From: Akkermansiaceae bacterium
GTDB taxonomy: Bacteria; Verrucomicrobiota; Verrucomicrobiia; Verrucomicrobiales; Akkermansiaceae
Reading direction: 5' to 3'
DNA: 64,000 nucleotides
NCBI GenBank assembly: GCA_024233115.1
Contig: JACKQB010000006.1
Coordinates: 62,001 to 126,000, forward strand
Part shown: piece after piece, positions 47,391-57,500 of the stretch
Position numbering within the stretch: position 1 is the first letter of the stretch
How the letters are laid out: every line of letters begins with the position of its first letter
Notes under the pieces: generated by a model
What the model saw: only the letters and a program-made list of their open reading frames with translations
Told to the model about the DNA's origin: nothing
The model's database searches: none
Translations under genes and position numbers: made by a program

Positions 47391-49895
47391 CTACTGTTCC
47401 AGAAAGACGCGGACAAAGAGGCGGTTTTCTGATTCCAGGGTGCCGTCGGTTGCCACCGTCAGTTGTTCGAACCGGCTGTTATCCAGCGAAACGGTGGGCC
47501 CTGTGGCTGTTACCGTAAACGGCAATGACCAGTCCACCATGTCGCGGGAAACCTGCACGGTGTAGGAAATCGAATGGGTGCCATCGATCCGCTTGGGGAA
47601 TGTGACCTCCAGCTTCCTGGTTGCGGGATTGAGCGTTGCCTGGTGCACAGTCGCTCCGGCCGTCTGCACCTTGGGATCCAATCCGAACGCATACTCAAAC
47701 AGGTTGCTTTTAAAATCCATATCCTGGTCCGCCGTCCAATCAAATGTCCGGGGGGCGCCGAAGTGTTGCAGCACCCATGCGCTCTCACTGTTCTTCTGCT
47801 CGGCATACTGGAACACAATGTCTGCCGGGGCCAACGCCTCATGGGTCACGCGAAACTCGTCGATCACACCTTGGAACGGCGGGATCACCGAACCGGGCGC
47901 TGATGCGGAAGTTGCAATTTGAGGACCTCCAACAGTCAACCCGGACGCTGATGTGTTGATGGCTACACCGGACACCTGCGACAGCACCTCTAACTGACCG
48001 TCAACATACATCCTGGTATCTGACAAATCGGGAGACAGGTCTTTTTCCCAGCTAGCAGCAACGTGATGCCACGCTCCATCGTTAATCGTTGAGGATGTGG
48101 TCAGCATCCCGCCACCGCCATCGAGGCTAAGTTTACCAGCGTCATTGATGTATAAACTCCACCCCTGGCCAGCTGACTGTGCGTTACCCCAGTGGCATAT
48201 CAGTCCGTTTTGCGTGGTTTTTATCCAGGCCGAGACTGTCCTGTTACTGGTGCCGCCAGGAGGAGTGAAACGGGAGACATCGACCTGTTGCGCCCCGCTG
48301 AACAGGCAGGCCCGGTTATGCCTGCCCGGCACCCACTGCGCCACACTCCCGGCGAAATTGACCAGGTTCCCGCGGTTCTCACCATTCGCGTCCATGGCCT
48401 CCGTGCTATCACCCTCATTGAATGGCAACCAGAGGCTATGGTCATCCCGATGTCCGTTGACCGACTCGATTTTCGCGACCATCTGTTGTTTGAACCATGC
48501 CAGTGTGGTTGCATAGGCAGGATCAGAAGCCACATTGGTGAGCTGTAGCGGATCACTGGCCATATCGTAGAGTTCGTATCCGCCGGACCCGCTGGCATTG
48601 TATTGAATAAACGCATACTGGTCGCTGCGCAGATAGTAGTAATTGTTTGATTCAAAAATACTGAAAGCCGTGTCCCGGACCGTTGCCGCCGGGTCATCCA
48701 ATGTCGCCGCGAGACTCTTGCCTTGCAGGCGTGTGGGAACCTCCAAGCCACATAACTCCGCCGTCGTTGGATAGAGGTCGATCAACTCCGCCAGGGAGTG
48801 GCACACAGCCGGCGCCTTCCCCGGAACCTTGATAATCAGCGGCACCTTGGAAGACTCCTCGTGGACGTATTGTTTTGACCAGAAGTCATGCTCTCCGAGG
48901 AAAAATCCATGGTCGCTGGTAAAGACGACTATGGTCTGATCCTCAAGCCCCTCGTCCTTGAGCTTCTGCAAGACCTTGCCCACCTGGTCGTCCATGAATG
49001 AGACGGTGGCGTAGTACGCGGCGATCGCCTTCTTTTTCTCCTCGGTATTGAACTTGAGGCTCGATGTGGTGACCTTGCGGGCGATGATATCCGACTGGTC
49101 TCCGGCTGGGACGACGGGTGGGACGATGCCCTGCCATGGATACATATCGAAGTATTTTTGGGGTGCCACGTGCGGGATGTGCGGTCGCACGAACCCGACC
49201 GCTAAAAAGAAGCGCTCGTTTTTATGAAGTTCTATCAGCTCGCATGCCTTGGCGGCAGACTTGGGATCGGACTGGGCCGTATCATCATTGGCCACGATCA
49301 CATACTCATAGGTATTGCCACCGATGATTTGGTTCACCCCGCTGCTCCCTTCGTCAATGCCCTGCAGGCGTTCAGCGGTAGGGTTGCCACCATTGAGCGC
49401 CGGGTCCAACGGAACCGCATCCTCGGCCTCCGCTCCTTGTGCATTAAACCGCTCGGTCCATGACAGACTGTCATCCGCCCCGTTGCCTCCGGATCGAATT
49501 CCGTTAGGAACCCCCATGTGGAAAATCTTGCTACACCTGGCGGAATAATATCCGCGGTTTTTAAAGAACTGCGACCACGTTTCCCTGGAGCCATTCTGAC
49601 TACGACCGCTGACATAACCAAACACGCCCGTGGTATGTGGATAATACCCGAACATCAACGACGACCGCGACGGACCACACACGGGATACTGGCAATAGGC
49701 ACGGGTATAGCGGGTCCCTTCCGATGCCAGGTTATCGATATGAGGTGTCTTGCATACCGTGTTGCCATAGCACCCTAAAGCGGTGGACGTAAGGTCGTCC
49801 GAGATAATGAACAGGACATTGTATTGGGCGCCTGCATCCGAGGCGAGTGGCCATGCAACGACCATGGCCAGCGCCAGGTGGAGGTACCTTTTCAT
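47391..49895 (-). CDS. Secreted type I sulfatase with LamG-like and C-terminal domains
   Basis: 834 residues. A signal peptide (1-23) precedes a formylglycine-dependent sulfatase domain (about 24-470): VLFIISDDLTSTALGCYGN (metal-binding aspartates), the modification motif YPVCGPSRSSLM (Cys-x-Pro-Ser-Arg), FVRPHIPHVAPQKYF and VFTSDHGFFLGEHDFWSK. A LamG/concanavalin-like domain follows (about 480-690, NRTVSAWIKTTQNG, DGAWHHVAASWEKD), then a C-terminal extension with DFKSNLFEYAFGLDP. It should desulfate a polysaccharide outside the cytoplasm, given the maturase elsewhere. It is the last gene of the sigma factor/FecR operon, overlapping the FecR gene by 4 bp. Confidence 0.9.
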   Translation of the reverse strand: MKRYLHLALAMVVAWPLASDAGAQYNVLFIISDDLTSTALGCYGNTVCKTPHIDNLASEGTRYTRAYCQYPVCGPSRSSLMFGYYPHTTGVFGYVSGRSQNGSRETWSQFFKNRGYYSARCSKIFHMGVPNGIRSGGNGADDSLSWTERFNAQGAEAEDAVPLDPALNGGNPTAERLQGIDEGSSGVNQIIGGNTYEYVIVANDDTAQSDPKSAAKACELIELHKNERFFLAVGFVRPHIPHVAPQKYFDMYPWQGIVPPVVPAGDQSDIIARKVTTSSLKFNTEEKKKAIAAYYATVSFMDDQVGKVLQKLKDEGLEDQTIVVFTSDHGFFLGEHDFWSKQYVHEESSKVPLIIKVPGKAPAVCHSLAELIDLYPTTAELCGLEVPTRLQGKSLAATLDDPAATVRDTAFSIFESNNYYYLRSDQYAFIQYNASGSGGYELYDMASDPLQLTNVASDPAYATTLAWFKQQMVAKIESVNGHRDDHSLWLPFNEGDSTEAMDANGENRGNLVNFAGSVAQWVPGRHNRACLFSGAQQVDVSRFTPPGGTSNRTVSAWIKTTQNGLICHWGNAQSAGQGWSLYINDAGKLSLDGGGGMLTTSSTINDGAWHHVAASWEKDLSPDLSDTRMYVDGQLEVLSQVSGVAINTSASGLTVGGPQIATSASAPGSVIPPFQGVIDEFRVTHEALAPADIVFQYAEQKNSESAWVLQHFGAPRTFDWTADQDMDFKSNLFEYAFGLDPKVQTAGATVHQATLNPATRKLEVTFPKRIDGTHSISYTVQVSRDMVDWSLPFTVTATGPTVSLDNSRFEQLTVATDGTLESENRLFVRVFLEQ

Positions 49896-51697
49896 TCAGC
49901 AGCTGCGGTGGGTTCATTGGTCTGCATGAGTGCATTGATCACATCCGGGCTGATGGCCCCCTCGAAAATATAGACTTCATCGAGGCTGGCATTCGCTGTT
50001 TTGATAGGCAGCCCGGAAATGGCCCTCACTTTGAAAAAATGATCCATGTCGCCGAAATCATGCTCGTAGGAGTTCAAACTCAACCCGAGGGTCACGGGAA
50101 AATACTTCCCGTCGCTCGGCACGGTATTGATGGCCTGGGATTTGGCACCGCTCACGGCTTCGAGCCTGCCATCGATGTAATGCAAGACGTGGGTGGATAC
50201 ATCCGGGTCCCCCCCACCGACCATGACGCTGGCGACGTGGTGCCATTTTCCGTCCCTCAAATCAGTCGAGCCGATGACAAAGCCGTAGGAACACTCGGTG
50301 CGGACAGCCCCTAACGGCCCGTCTTTGATGTTTTCATTCACCCGGACAATCCATTTGGCACCACGATTCAGAGAACCCCAGCCTACGGCAACATCGATGG
50401 ATTCGTCCTCCTTGTCTTCAGGGACGCGTATCCAGAACACCACACTCCGTGGGTTTTTGCCCTCCACGCCACGGTAATCGGTGGAGATGAACTTCTCCCT
50501 GCCGGAGAAATTGACGCCGTTGCCATACCTGCCCTCGACCAGCCAGGCCTCGGCATGGGTGACTTCTCCCTCCTTGTAGACCAAGGCTGCGGCGTTCCTG
50601 TTGCCAACCTTGAGCGACCCGCGTTCCAGCATGTAGATGGCATCCCTGACACGACTGTCATTTCTCTGGTCGGGCACAACGGAAACATCGAGATTGGACC
50701 AGTCATGCATTTTGCCCGTGTAGCACTTGCCACCCCTGGACGGGTGGAACTCCAGCGGGGAGACGGTGTCACACGACCAATGCTGGTAGTCGGGTGTTTT
50801 AACCACCGCGTCGAAACGGGGTTCGGCAAATCGATCACCACGATGGACAATCACCCGCCCCACGGTGTCGTCCTTGCTCCACGCCATCGCCATCCCTGCG
50901 CTGCACGTCTCCTCCCGTTTGACATCAGGCGTCCCTATTTCCAGCGTCCCGCGCATCACGTGCACCTCGCTTGTCCCATCGTGATCGACACGGATTCCGG
51001 CCACCATGTCATCACCGGAAAACGACTTGGTTGCTGTGGACACCGTGTGGGGAAGGGCATAGGCCGGAACCTTGAGCTTGATGCTGCCGGAGGCTAAAAA
51101 TCCATTCGTTTCGTTTTCAACATGATAGTCACAGGGCGACATCACGGTCACTTTCGCTCCGCTCGAGTAGGTGAGCTCAAGGCTGCCTTGCTGAAGCACC
51201 AGGTGACCCGCCGACAACCACTGCCCGAGCGCCATCCGCCCGTCTGAACGCACACCGGACAGGGCGGAAATACGCACCAGCGGCTTGCCGTTGGGATTTG
51301 CGTGGAAGGTGGATATTTTTACCGGTTCGGCGACCTGCCCGGGTTGCGATTCCGGCGACCGGGGTAAAAAGGCAACCGCACAAAGGATCAAGGCGGTCAC
51401 CGCTGCCACGGCTGCCAGGACATAACGAGTGAGGCGGACCGATGTTTTGGCTGGTGCGGGGGGGGCACTGCCGGCGAGTACCGGCCCAGGCTGGCCTGCC
51501 TCGAATGGTTGACCGGGTCCGTAGACCCATGACAACCAACCGTGTATCTGCATCTGGTCGATGTAATAGGCCCTGGCCTCCACGTCCGCATCCATTACGT
51601 CCATCAGCCGCGCGTAATCAGCATCGGTGATGTCTCCCGTCATCAACTCCTGCACCCACTGGATGAGCTTGGGGTCTGGTGAAAAATCGTCTTTCAT
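49892..51697 (-). CDS. FecR-type transmembrane anti-sigma/regulatory protein with LamG domain
   Basis: 601 residues. The cytoplasmic N-terminus (about 1-80, WVQELMTGDITDADYARLMD) resembles anti-sigma domains. A transmembrane helix follows (about 88-110, VLAAVAAVTALILCAVAFL), then a FecR-like periplasmic part (QQGSLELTYSSGAKVTVMSP, HVMRGTLEIGTPD) and a C-terminal LamG-like domain (about 385-590, DGKWHHVASVMVGGGD, ASLDEVYIFEGAIS). It presumably holds the adjacent sigma factor and senses a surface glycan through the LamG domain; this is inferred from architecture. It overlaps both neighbours by 4 bp, so all three are translationally coupled. Confidence 0.85.
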   Translation of the reverse strand: MKDDFSPDPKLIQWVQELMTGDITDADYARLMDVMDADVEARAYYIDQMQIHGWLSWVYGPGQPFEAGQPGPVLAGSAPPAPAKTSVRLTRYVLAAVAAVTALILCAVAFLPRSPESQPGQVAEPVKISTFHANPNGKPLVRISALSGVRSDGRMALGQWLSAGHLVLQQGSLELTYSSGAKVTVMSPCDYHVENETNGFLASGSIKLKVPAYALPHTVSTATKSFSGDDMVAGIRVDHDGTSEVHVMRGTLEIGTPDVKREETCSAGMAMAWSKDDTVGRVIVHRGDRFAEPRFDAVVKTPDYQHWSCDTVSPLEFHPSRGGKCYTGKMHDWSNLDVSVVPDQRNDSRVRDAIYMLERGSLKVGNRNAAALVYKEGEVTHAEAWLVEGRYGNGVNFSGREKFISTDYRGVEGKNPRSVVFWIRVPEDKEDESIDVAVGWGSLNRGAKWIVRVNENIKDGPLGAVRTECSYGFVIGSTDLRDGKWHHVASVMVGGGDPDVSTHVLHYIDGRLEAVSGAKSQAINTVPSDGKYFPVTLGLSLNSYEHDFGDMDHFFKVRAISGLPIKTANASLDEVYIFEGAISPDVINALMQTNEPTAAAE

Positions 51698-52293
51698 ATG
51701 TCTCCCATCTCCAAATGGTTCAAGCCGCCAATCCGGTCGTCCCCCCTCATCTCAATACACTCCTTGAGATTGCCGCGGATTCTGGAGAGGGCGTATTTCA
51801 GTCGGCCTATCGACTGCTGGGTGGCCTTGGCGTATTCAGCAAGCTGTCCCCGTTTTTTGTAGTGATGGTCAACCAGCTCCCTGTCCCCGGGTTCAAGCTT
51901 GGCGAGGCAGTGCTCAAGATTCCGCAAACGTTGCTGGTCAGAGCTGCGATACAGGTATTCATCGGCTATTTTTTCCAGGACCGAGTTCTCCACAGCCGTC
52001 ATCTTGCTGCGTTTTTTCTTCTTCAGGTGCGCCATCGACTGGAAATAAGCGATTTTAAACGCCCAGCCCTTGAAATCGGTGCCCATCACAAACTCATGCC
52101 GTTTTTTCCACAGCACGATGTTGCTCTCCTGCAAAACATCACTTTTCCCATCCACCTGGGGGATCAGGGAGATAATATACCCCAGCATCGCCCCCTGGTG
52201 CTCAGTCATTAACTGAACATACTCAGCGCTTTCGCCAGAATCGTTTTCGCTTCCCTGGATCATACGGTGGATAACGGGGTCGTCTTGAAACAA
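51694..52293 (-). CDS. ECF RNA polymerase sigma factor (Rhodopirellula/Verrucomicrobium type)
   Basis: 199 residues with sigma-70 region 2 (about 25-95, LQESNIVLWKKRHEF, FKGWAFKIAYFQSMAHLKKK) and region 4 (about 120-180, LAKLEPGDRELVDHHYKKRG, QSIGRLKYALSRIRGNLKEC). This layout is typical of the planctomycete/verrucomicrobial ECF families. It is the first gene of a three-gene unit (sigma, FecR-LamG, sulfatase) and should control that unit, perhaps also the divergent PEP-CTERM genes. The ATG at 52293 is chosen because MFQDDPVIHRMI begins the family-like N-terminus. Confidence 0.9.
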   Translation of the reverse strand: MFQDDPVIHRMIQGSENDSGESAEYVQLMTEHQGAMLGYIISLIPQVDGKSDVLQESNIVLWKKRHEFVMGTDFKGWAFKIAYFQSMAHLKKKKRSKMTAVENSVLEKIADEYLYRSSDQQRLRNLEHCLAKLEPGDRELVDHHYKKRGQLAEYAKATQQSIGRLKYALSRIRGNLKECIEMRGDDRIGGLNHLEMGDI

Positions 52294-52392
52294 TGGTTGC
52301 CATCGTCCTTGCTAACGCATGGTAACTCACGGTAAAAATAGCGCAACTCGTAGAATCGGCTGAAAAATCCGGCATAAAACCTGCTGCATCCG

Positions 52393-52421
52393 ATACGCAC
52401 CATACGCACCATATGCACCAT
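52393..52421. promoter_or_regulatory. Three 9-bp direct repeats upstream of the sigma factor gene
   Basis: ATACGCACC, ATACGCACC and ATATGCACC lie head to tail in the 295-bp gap between the sigma gene and the divergent LamG PEP-CTERM gene. The spacing is helical-like. Such iterated sites are often protein-binding. No other clear signal is seen in this gap. Confidence 0.45.
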
Positions 52422-52588
52422 TTTCCAATAAAGCGGATTTTTTCAGCCGATCCCCGCCTATCCGCTATTTGTCTTGGTAAGACCGCGCATAGAGTGCCAC
52501 ACCATGCCTTGCCTTATGTAACACAACAGTAACACAACACGGGCCGAACAATACCATATACGAGCCTTATCAAACACATACCAACAAC

Positions 52589-53401
52589 ATGAAAACAACC
52601 AAACCCATGCTGGCCTCTTTTGCTGTGTCAGCTCTTACCATTGCAGGGGGCTACGGGGCCGCCAGCGTCGTCAACTACTGGGACTTCGAAGGTGGATATA
52701 CCGATAAAGCTGGTACTGCGCACGGCACGGCCGGAGCAAATGTTTCCACCACGGCAGGCCACACCGGCAGCCCGACCGCAGCCGTATTCCCCGCATCCCA
52801 GGCAGGTGGCTTCACCTCCGCCAGCTATGTCGACCTCCCCGCTGGCAATGTCCACAACTCGGGCTCCGATGCATTCTCCATGAGCTTCTGGTTCAACATC
52901 TCCAACGCCACCACCAACCGTGGCATATTGGACTTCAGCGGTAATGGTGGTGAAGGGCCCCAGTCGCTCTACCTCTCTGCCACGAACACCCTTGCATTCC
53001 GTGTAGATGGCGCTGGCGGCGGCGGTGCCGCGCTCTACGACAGTACGGCGTCTCCACTCGACGATGGCAATTGGCACTTTGTCGCAGCCACCTACGATCC
53101 CGTCACCGGCATTGAAGTTCACATCGATGGCTACGGTGTCGATGCATCTGCCGGAGGCTTCGGGGCTGTCAACTGGAACACCGATCAGTACCTCGGTGCG
53201 TTCAACGTCTTCGGTACTACTGCCGATCGCGGACTCGGTGGCTCGCTCGACGATGTTGCCATTTACTCAGGCATCCTCAGCGAAGCACAAATCACCGGCC
53301 TTGCCAGTGGCGCTCTGACACCCCTCGAGGTTCCCGAACCGTCCGGCACAGTCCTGCTCGGCTTGGCGGGTATGACATTCATGCTGCGCCGTCGCAGGTA
53401 A
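52589..53401 (+). CDS. LamG-domain PEP-CTERM protein, copy 1
   Basis: 270 residues, predicted extracytoplasmic. A signal peptide (1-24, MKTTKPMLASFAVSALTIAG) is followed by one concanavalin/LamG-like domain: NYWDFEGGYTDKAGTAHG near the start, FSMSFWFNISNATTNRG, DDGNWHFVAATYDPVTG and GSLDDVAIYSGILSEAQI. The C-terminus VPEPSGTVLLGLAGMTFML followed by RRRR is a PEP-CTERM signal for exosortase processing. It is probably a glycan-binding surface protein. The first 59 bases are identical to those of the next gene. Confidence 0.85.
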   Translation: MKTTKPMLASFAVSALTIAGGYGAASVVNYWDFEGGYTDKAGTAHGTAGANVSTTAGHTGSPTAAVFPASQAGGFTSASYVDLPAGNVHNSGSDAFSMSFWFNISNATTNRGILDFSGNGGEGPQSLYLSATNTLAFRVDGAGGGGAALYDSTASPLDDGNWHFVAATYDPVTGIEVHIDGYGVDASAGGFGAVNWNTDQYLGAFNVFGTTADRGLGGSLDDVAIYSGILSEAQITGLASGALTPLEVPEPSGTVLLGLAGMTFMLRRRR

Positions 53402-53522
53402 CAGAAAACACGAACGCACAAACCCAAGCCCAAAACCCTACCCCCAAAAAAACCTAAGCCCCCAAGACCTAAAACCTAAGCCCCCAAGACCTAAAACCTA
53501 AAACCCAAAACCTAACCCAATG
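53402..53522 (+). repeat. A/C-rich repeat block between the twin LamG genes
   Basis: About 120 bp nearly free of G and T, with two copies of CCCCCAAGACCTAAAACCTAA (about 53458-53500) and related CCTAA units. It contains no frame of interest. It directly precedes the second gene's start. Confidence 0.6.
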
Positions 53523-54368
53523 ATGAAAACAACCAAACCCATGCTGGCCTCTTTTGCTGTGTCAGCTCTTACCATTGCAGGGGCCCACGGGGCCGCCACC
53601 ACCCTCGCCTACTGGGACTTCGATACCGGAGTCGGCAACATCGAGGATTCTGTCGGAGGCATAGCCACCACCGCCGTCAACTCACCCGATATCAGCACCC
53701 ACGCCACCTATGGCGCATCCGGGGGCAGCGGTGGCAACTCACTCAACCTCGTGATCAGCGGAACGGGTTATCTTTCCGGTGATGTTTTTGGAGCCGGCTC
53801 ATCCTCCGCTCTCGATTTCGGCACAGGCAACTTCTCCGTCAGCTACTGGGTCTATGATGACTCCAGCGACCTGGATGACCGCGCCGTGCGTATCTTCGAC
53901 ATGATGGACGGCACACTCGCCGGTTTCCAAATCCTGGGATCCACCGCCCCTGGCCTCAATATGCGTGTTGAGGGCAGCAGCGGCTCTGAGATCATCATCA
54001 ACGAAGGAACCTATACCCGCGATAAGTGGGAGCACGTGGTTGTCACCATGGACCGCTCCGGCAACGCCTCGGTTTACATCGATGGCGCATTGTCCGGATT
54101 TACCACCGACATTACCTCTCTCTCGGGAAATGTGAATCCAACACGCGATATCACCATCGGGGTGAACACAATCGGTGGAACCGCAGGAGGCACCCAAAGC
54201 GGAGGCATCGACGACCTGGCGTTCTATAGCGGTATTCTTGACAGCACACAGATCGCGGCTCTCGCTGCCGGAACAGCGCTGCCGTCTGCCTATGTGGTGC
54301 CTGAGCCATCCAGCGCAGCTCTTCTCGGGCTCGGCGGACTCGCTCTGGTTTTACGCCGCAGAAAATAA
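53523..54368 (+). CDS. LamG-domain PEP-CTERM protein, copy 2
   Basis: 281 residues from the ATG at 53523; an adjacent ATG at 53520 adds one Met. The same signal peptide as the upstream gene is followed by a diverged LamG-like domain (LAYWDFDTGVGNIEDSVGG, FSVSYWVYDDSSDLDDR, YTRDKWEHVVVTMDRSG, GGIDDLAFYSGILDSTQI). It ends VPEPSSAALLGLGGLALVL plus RRRK, a PEP-CTERM anchor. It looks like a duplicate whose signal region has been kept or re-copied while the mature domain drifted. Confidence 0.85.
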   Translation: MKTTKPMLASFAVSALTIAGAHGAATTLAYWDFDTGVGNIEDSVGGIATTAVNSPDISTHATYGASGGSGGNSLNLVISGTGYLSGDVFGAGSSSALDFGTGNFSVSYWVYDDSSDLDDRAVRIFDMMDGTLAGFQILGSTAPGLNMRVEGSSGSEIIINEGTYTRDKWEHVVVTMDRSGNASVYIDGALSGFTTDITSLSGNVNPTRDITIGVNTIGGTAGGTQSGGIDDLAFYSGILDSTQIAALAAGTALPSAYVVPEPSSAALLGLGGLALVLRRRK

Positions 54369-54515
54369 TTTGAGTGTCATCCACACTTCCCACATGCCAA
54401 GGGCACGGTGCCCTTGGCATATCCTGGCCCTCGTTTCCAGTGGCTGTGCTGCGACCCGGCACCTTTGTGGTTAAATTTGTATTTACAAAATGCACACCGA
54501 GAGGATAATAACTTT

Positions 54516-57500
54516 ATGAAAAGCATAGGTAATGCGCCCAAAAGATTACCCGGCACCCCAGCTGGTGTGAATGATGGCTTTGCGCTGATTGCCACCATCT
54601 CGGTCATGATTCTGTTGGTGATGGTAGCGCTCGCCCTACTGAGCCTGTCGGCTACCACAACACGTTCGTTAAACAACGACAAGGCACAAGCGGAAGCCAG
54701 GGCCAATGCACGCCTGGCGCTGATGGTCGCCCTCGGACAGATCCAAAAAAACCTGGGGCCTGACCAGCGTATCACCGCAACCGCGGCAGTCCTTGACCCC
54801 TCGCCCCCTTCGTCATCGGCCAGCTCCAGCTCCTATCCCAATGCGTATTGGACCGGTGTCTGGCGATCCGACAACACCATGGAGCCGTCTAACTACCAGG
54901 CCCGCAAGACCGATCTGTTTGAAAGCTGGCTGGTATCACTCCGCGACCTCGATTCGGCAACCGCACTTGGCACCGCAGCGACGGCGATCAGCGGAGCACA
55001 GGACACAGCCCTTGTTCTCGGCCAGGGCACCACGGATGCAGCCACGGACGCCCAGAATGTCCACGCTGAGATCCTTGCCGCACCCAGCGGTGGCGGCTTC
55101 GCCTGGTGGGTGGCCGATGAGTCCGTCAAGGCCCGCTTGAACCTCCCCGGCCTGCCCAAGGTCGGCGCAAGCACACCGGAACTCCAGGCACTGCTGCAAA
55201 GCGCGCCGCTTGCCGGCAGCAAGATGTCCGCATCCCTCGATTGGCTGGATACTTCCAGTGACGCCGATCAAGACCGGAATAACTTACGCCGGCTCATCAC
55301 CTTGCACATGCTGGCTACTCACCCGCAAAACCCCGATGGAAGACCTGGAAACTACCACGATTTTTCCACCACCACCATGAGCCTGCCGGTGGATGTCAGG
55401 GAGGGCGGCATGAAATGGGACCTCTCCCGCTTGTTTGGCAACGATACCCTGGCGGCCTCACACCGGCGCAGTGCCAGAATGGCAACGGCCGGCACTCTCA
55501 TTCCAACGGAAATGCCGATTTATGAGACGGGGAATCCACAGGGAATCTTCCCCAGCTGGCAACGTCTGGCCGACTACCACCGCCTGGCGCAATTCATCAA
55601 ATGGGATGGCTATAACCCTTACTTGTCCTATGAGGGCTCCGGTATGACATCGGTGTGGGGCAGGATCAGGCGACTTCATTGCCAGCCTCCCCTACCGGTA
55701 TTGGTGAGGATGCAGCTCTTCTTCTCCCTTGCCGCCCAAAACGGCAGAATCGGGCTCGTTATCGAGCCGGTCTGCACCTTCTGGAACCCTTATAATATCG
55801 AGATCCGCGTACCCTACGATTCAGGGGTGATGCGTTTATACTCCTGGTGGCCCTCCTGCAGAATCAGGGTACAACGCGGAGGCAGCGGGCTGTATCAACC
55901 GGCACTCACCGGCTACAGCACCTCGGTATTCCAGTATTCCGCCGACGCCGGACCCAACGCACACATGGGCTTTGATATCGCCGGCATGACCCTCAAGCCG
56001 GGCGAGACGCTGGTCTACTCGGATGTCAGTAACCGACCCACCCACTGGGACAACAGGTTTGCACAATACGGTCGCTCGGTTACCGCTGTGCCGGGCTGGT
56101 CGGAAAAGGGAGGACTGTTAGGATACAGCTCGAGCGGACAATGTTACGGCGGGCCTATCAGTGGTGCCGAGTCCATCAGTGTCACCACCACCTTTGATGC
56201 CATCCCCACCCGCTATGATGGACATTTTTCCCAGGGAAAACACCTGCTGTTCCATCGCCTGATCATGCACAAAGCCGGCCCGGGGGTTGATAAGCTGGCC
56301 AGTGGCGACACCTACCGCGGCCTCCAGAGCTTTGGTATCCACGACATCAGCACCAAGGAATACCACGAAACCCTGCATACCAACGGCACGATTGTTAGAA
56401 ACAACATTCAGGGAGCCGCTTTGTTAGCGGGTAAAAAAGAACCTCTCTTTGTCATTGATATGGCAGCTCGCACGGAAGAAAAAGGCGATGCCGGCACGGT
56501 GCCCATTGACGATCCACAGGTGCTGCCCTTTTTACACACCTCATGGAGCCACGGCTCGATCATCGGCGGGGATACGCTCAACGAGTCAGAAAAAGTGGGA
56601 GGCTACTGGGATGCCTTTGTTTACAAGGTATCCGACTGGGATAACCAGGGCGTGGAGATTGAGCCCAAAACCCACCGGGGATACTTCGGCTCCGGCAATA
56701 CCGCTGAGACTGGTGTGAACTTCGTGACCATGAAGGAAATCCCCACCCGGGCACCACTGTCGCTGGCCGCATACCGTAATTTTGACCTCCTCTACAACCC
56801 CCTCATCAATCAGTTGGGTTACGGACAAAGGTCCGATGCCTCGGAGTATTCAGCTGACCCGGCCACCAGCTTCATCATTGGCGGCGGCTACGCACACCCA
56901 CTTGTCGGCAAGGACAAAGTGGTTCTCAAGAATGCCATCAAAAACCGTACCGATAAAAGCAACTACGATTATTTCGACCACTCCTACCTGGCCAACTGGG
57001 CGCTGTTCGACCGGTATTTCCATTCCGGGCTGCCACCGCTCTGGTCAGACGATTATCAAAACCAGTCACAGGCCGAGCGCACTGAGACCCTGCGCGAGAT
57101 TGTATCCGGCGCGTCCAGGGAGCACGTGGAAAACCCACGCTTTGTCTGGCGCAAAAGCAGCGATGAATCCGTTGCCACCAACATCCTCGATGAAGAAACG
57201 GGTCACGAACGCGTCGCCGAGCGCCTGAGCTTCGCCGGCTTCAATGTCAACTCGACCTCGGTCGAAGCCTGGCGGGCCTTTCTCGGAACCATGCAGTCGG
57301 CCACCATCCCCCGCCACAACGGCGAGGCGCTCACCCCCGGCATGGCCGACAATTACCCTGACTATTCGGCGGCCTACCCGCGCCAGCAAATCGTCAACGA
57401 CCTGCTGGCTGACGATGTGTTGATGACCAACGCCGGCCTGAAAAACAAATCCCTCCTCTGGAACGGTTTCAAATCACTGGAGAGTGACGAGATTGAGAAA

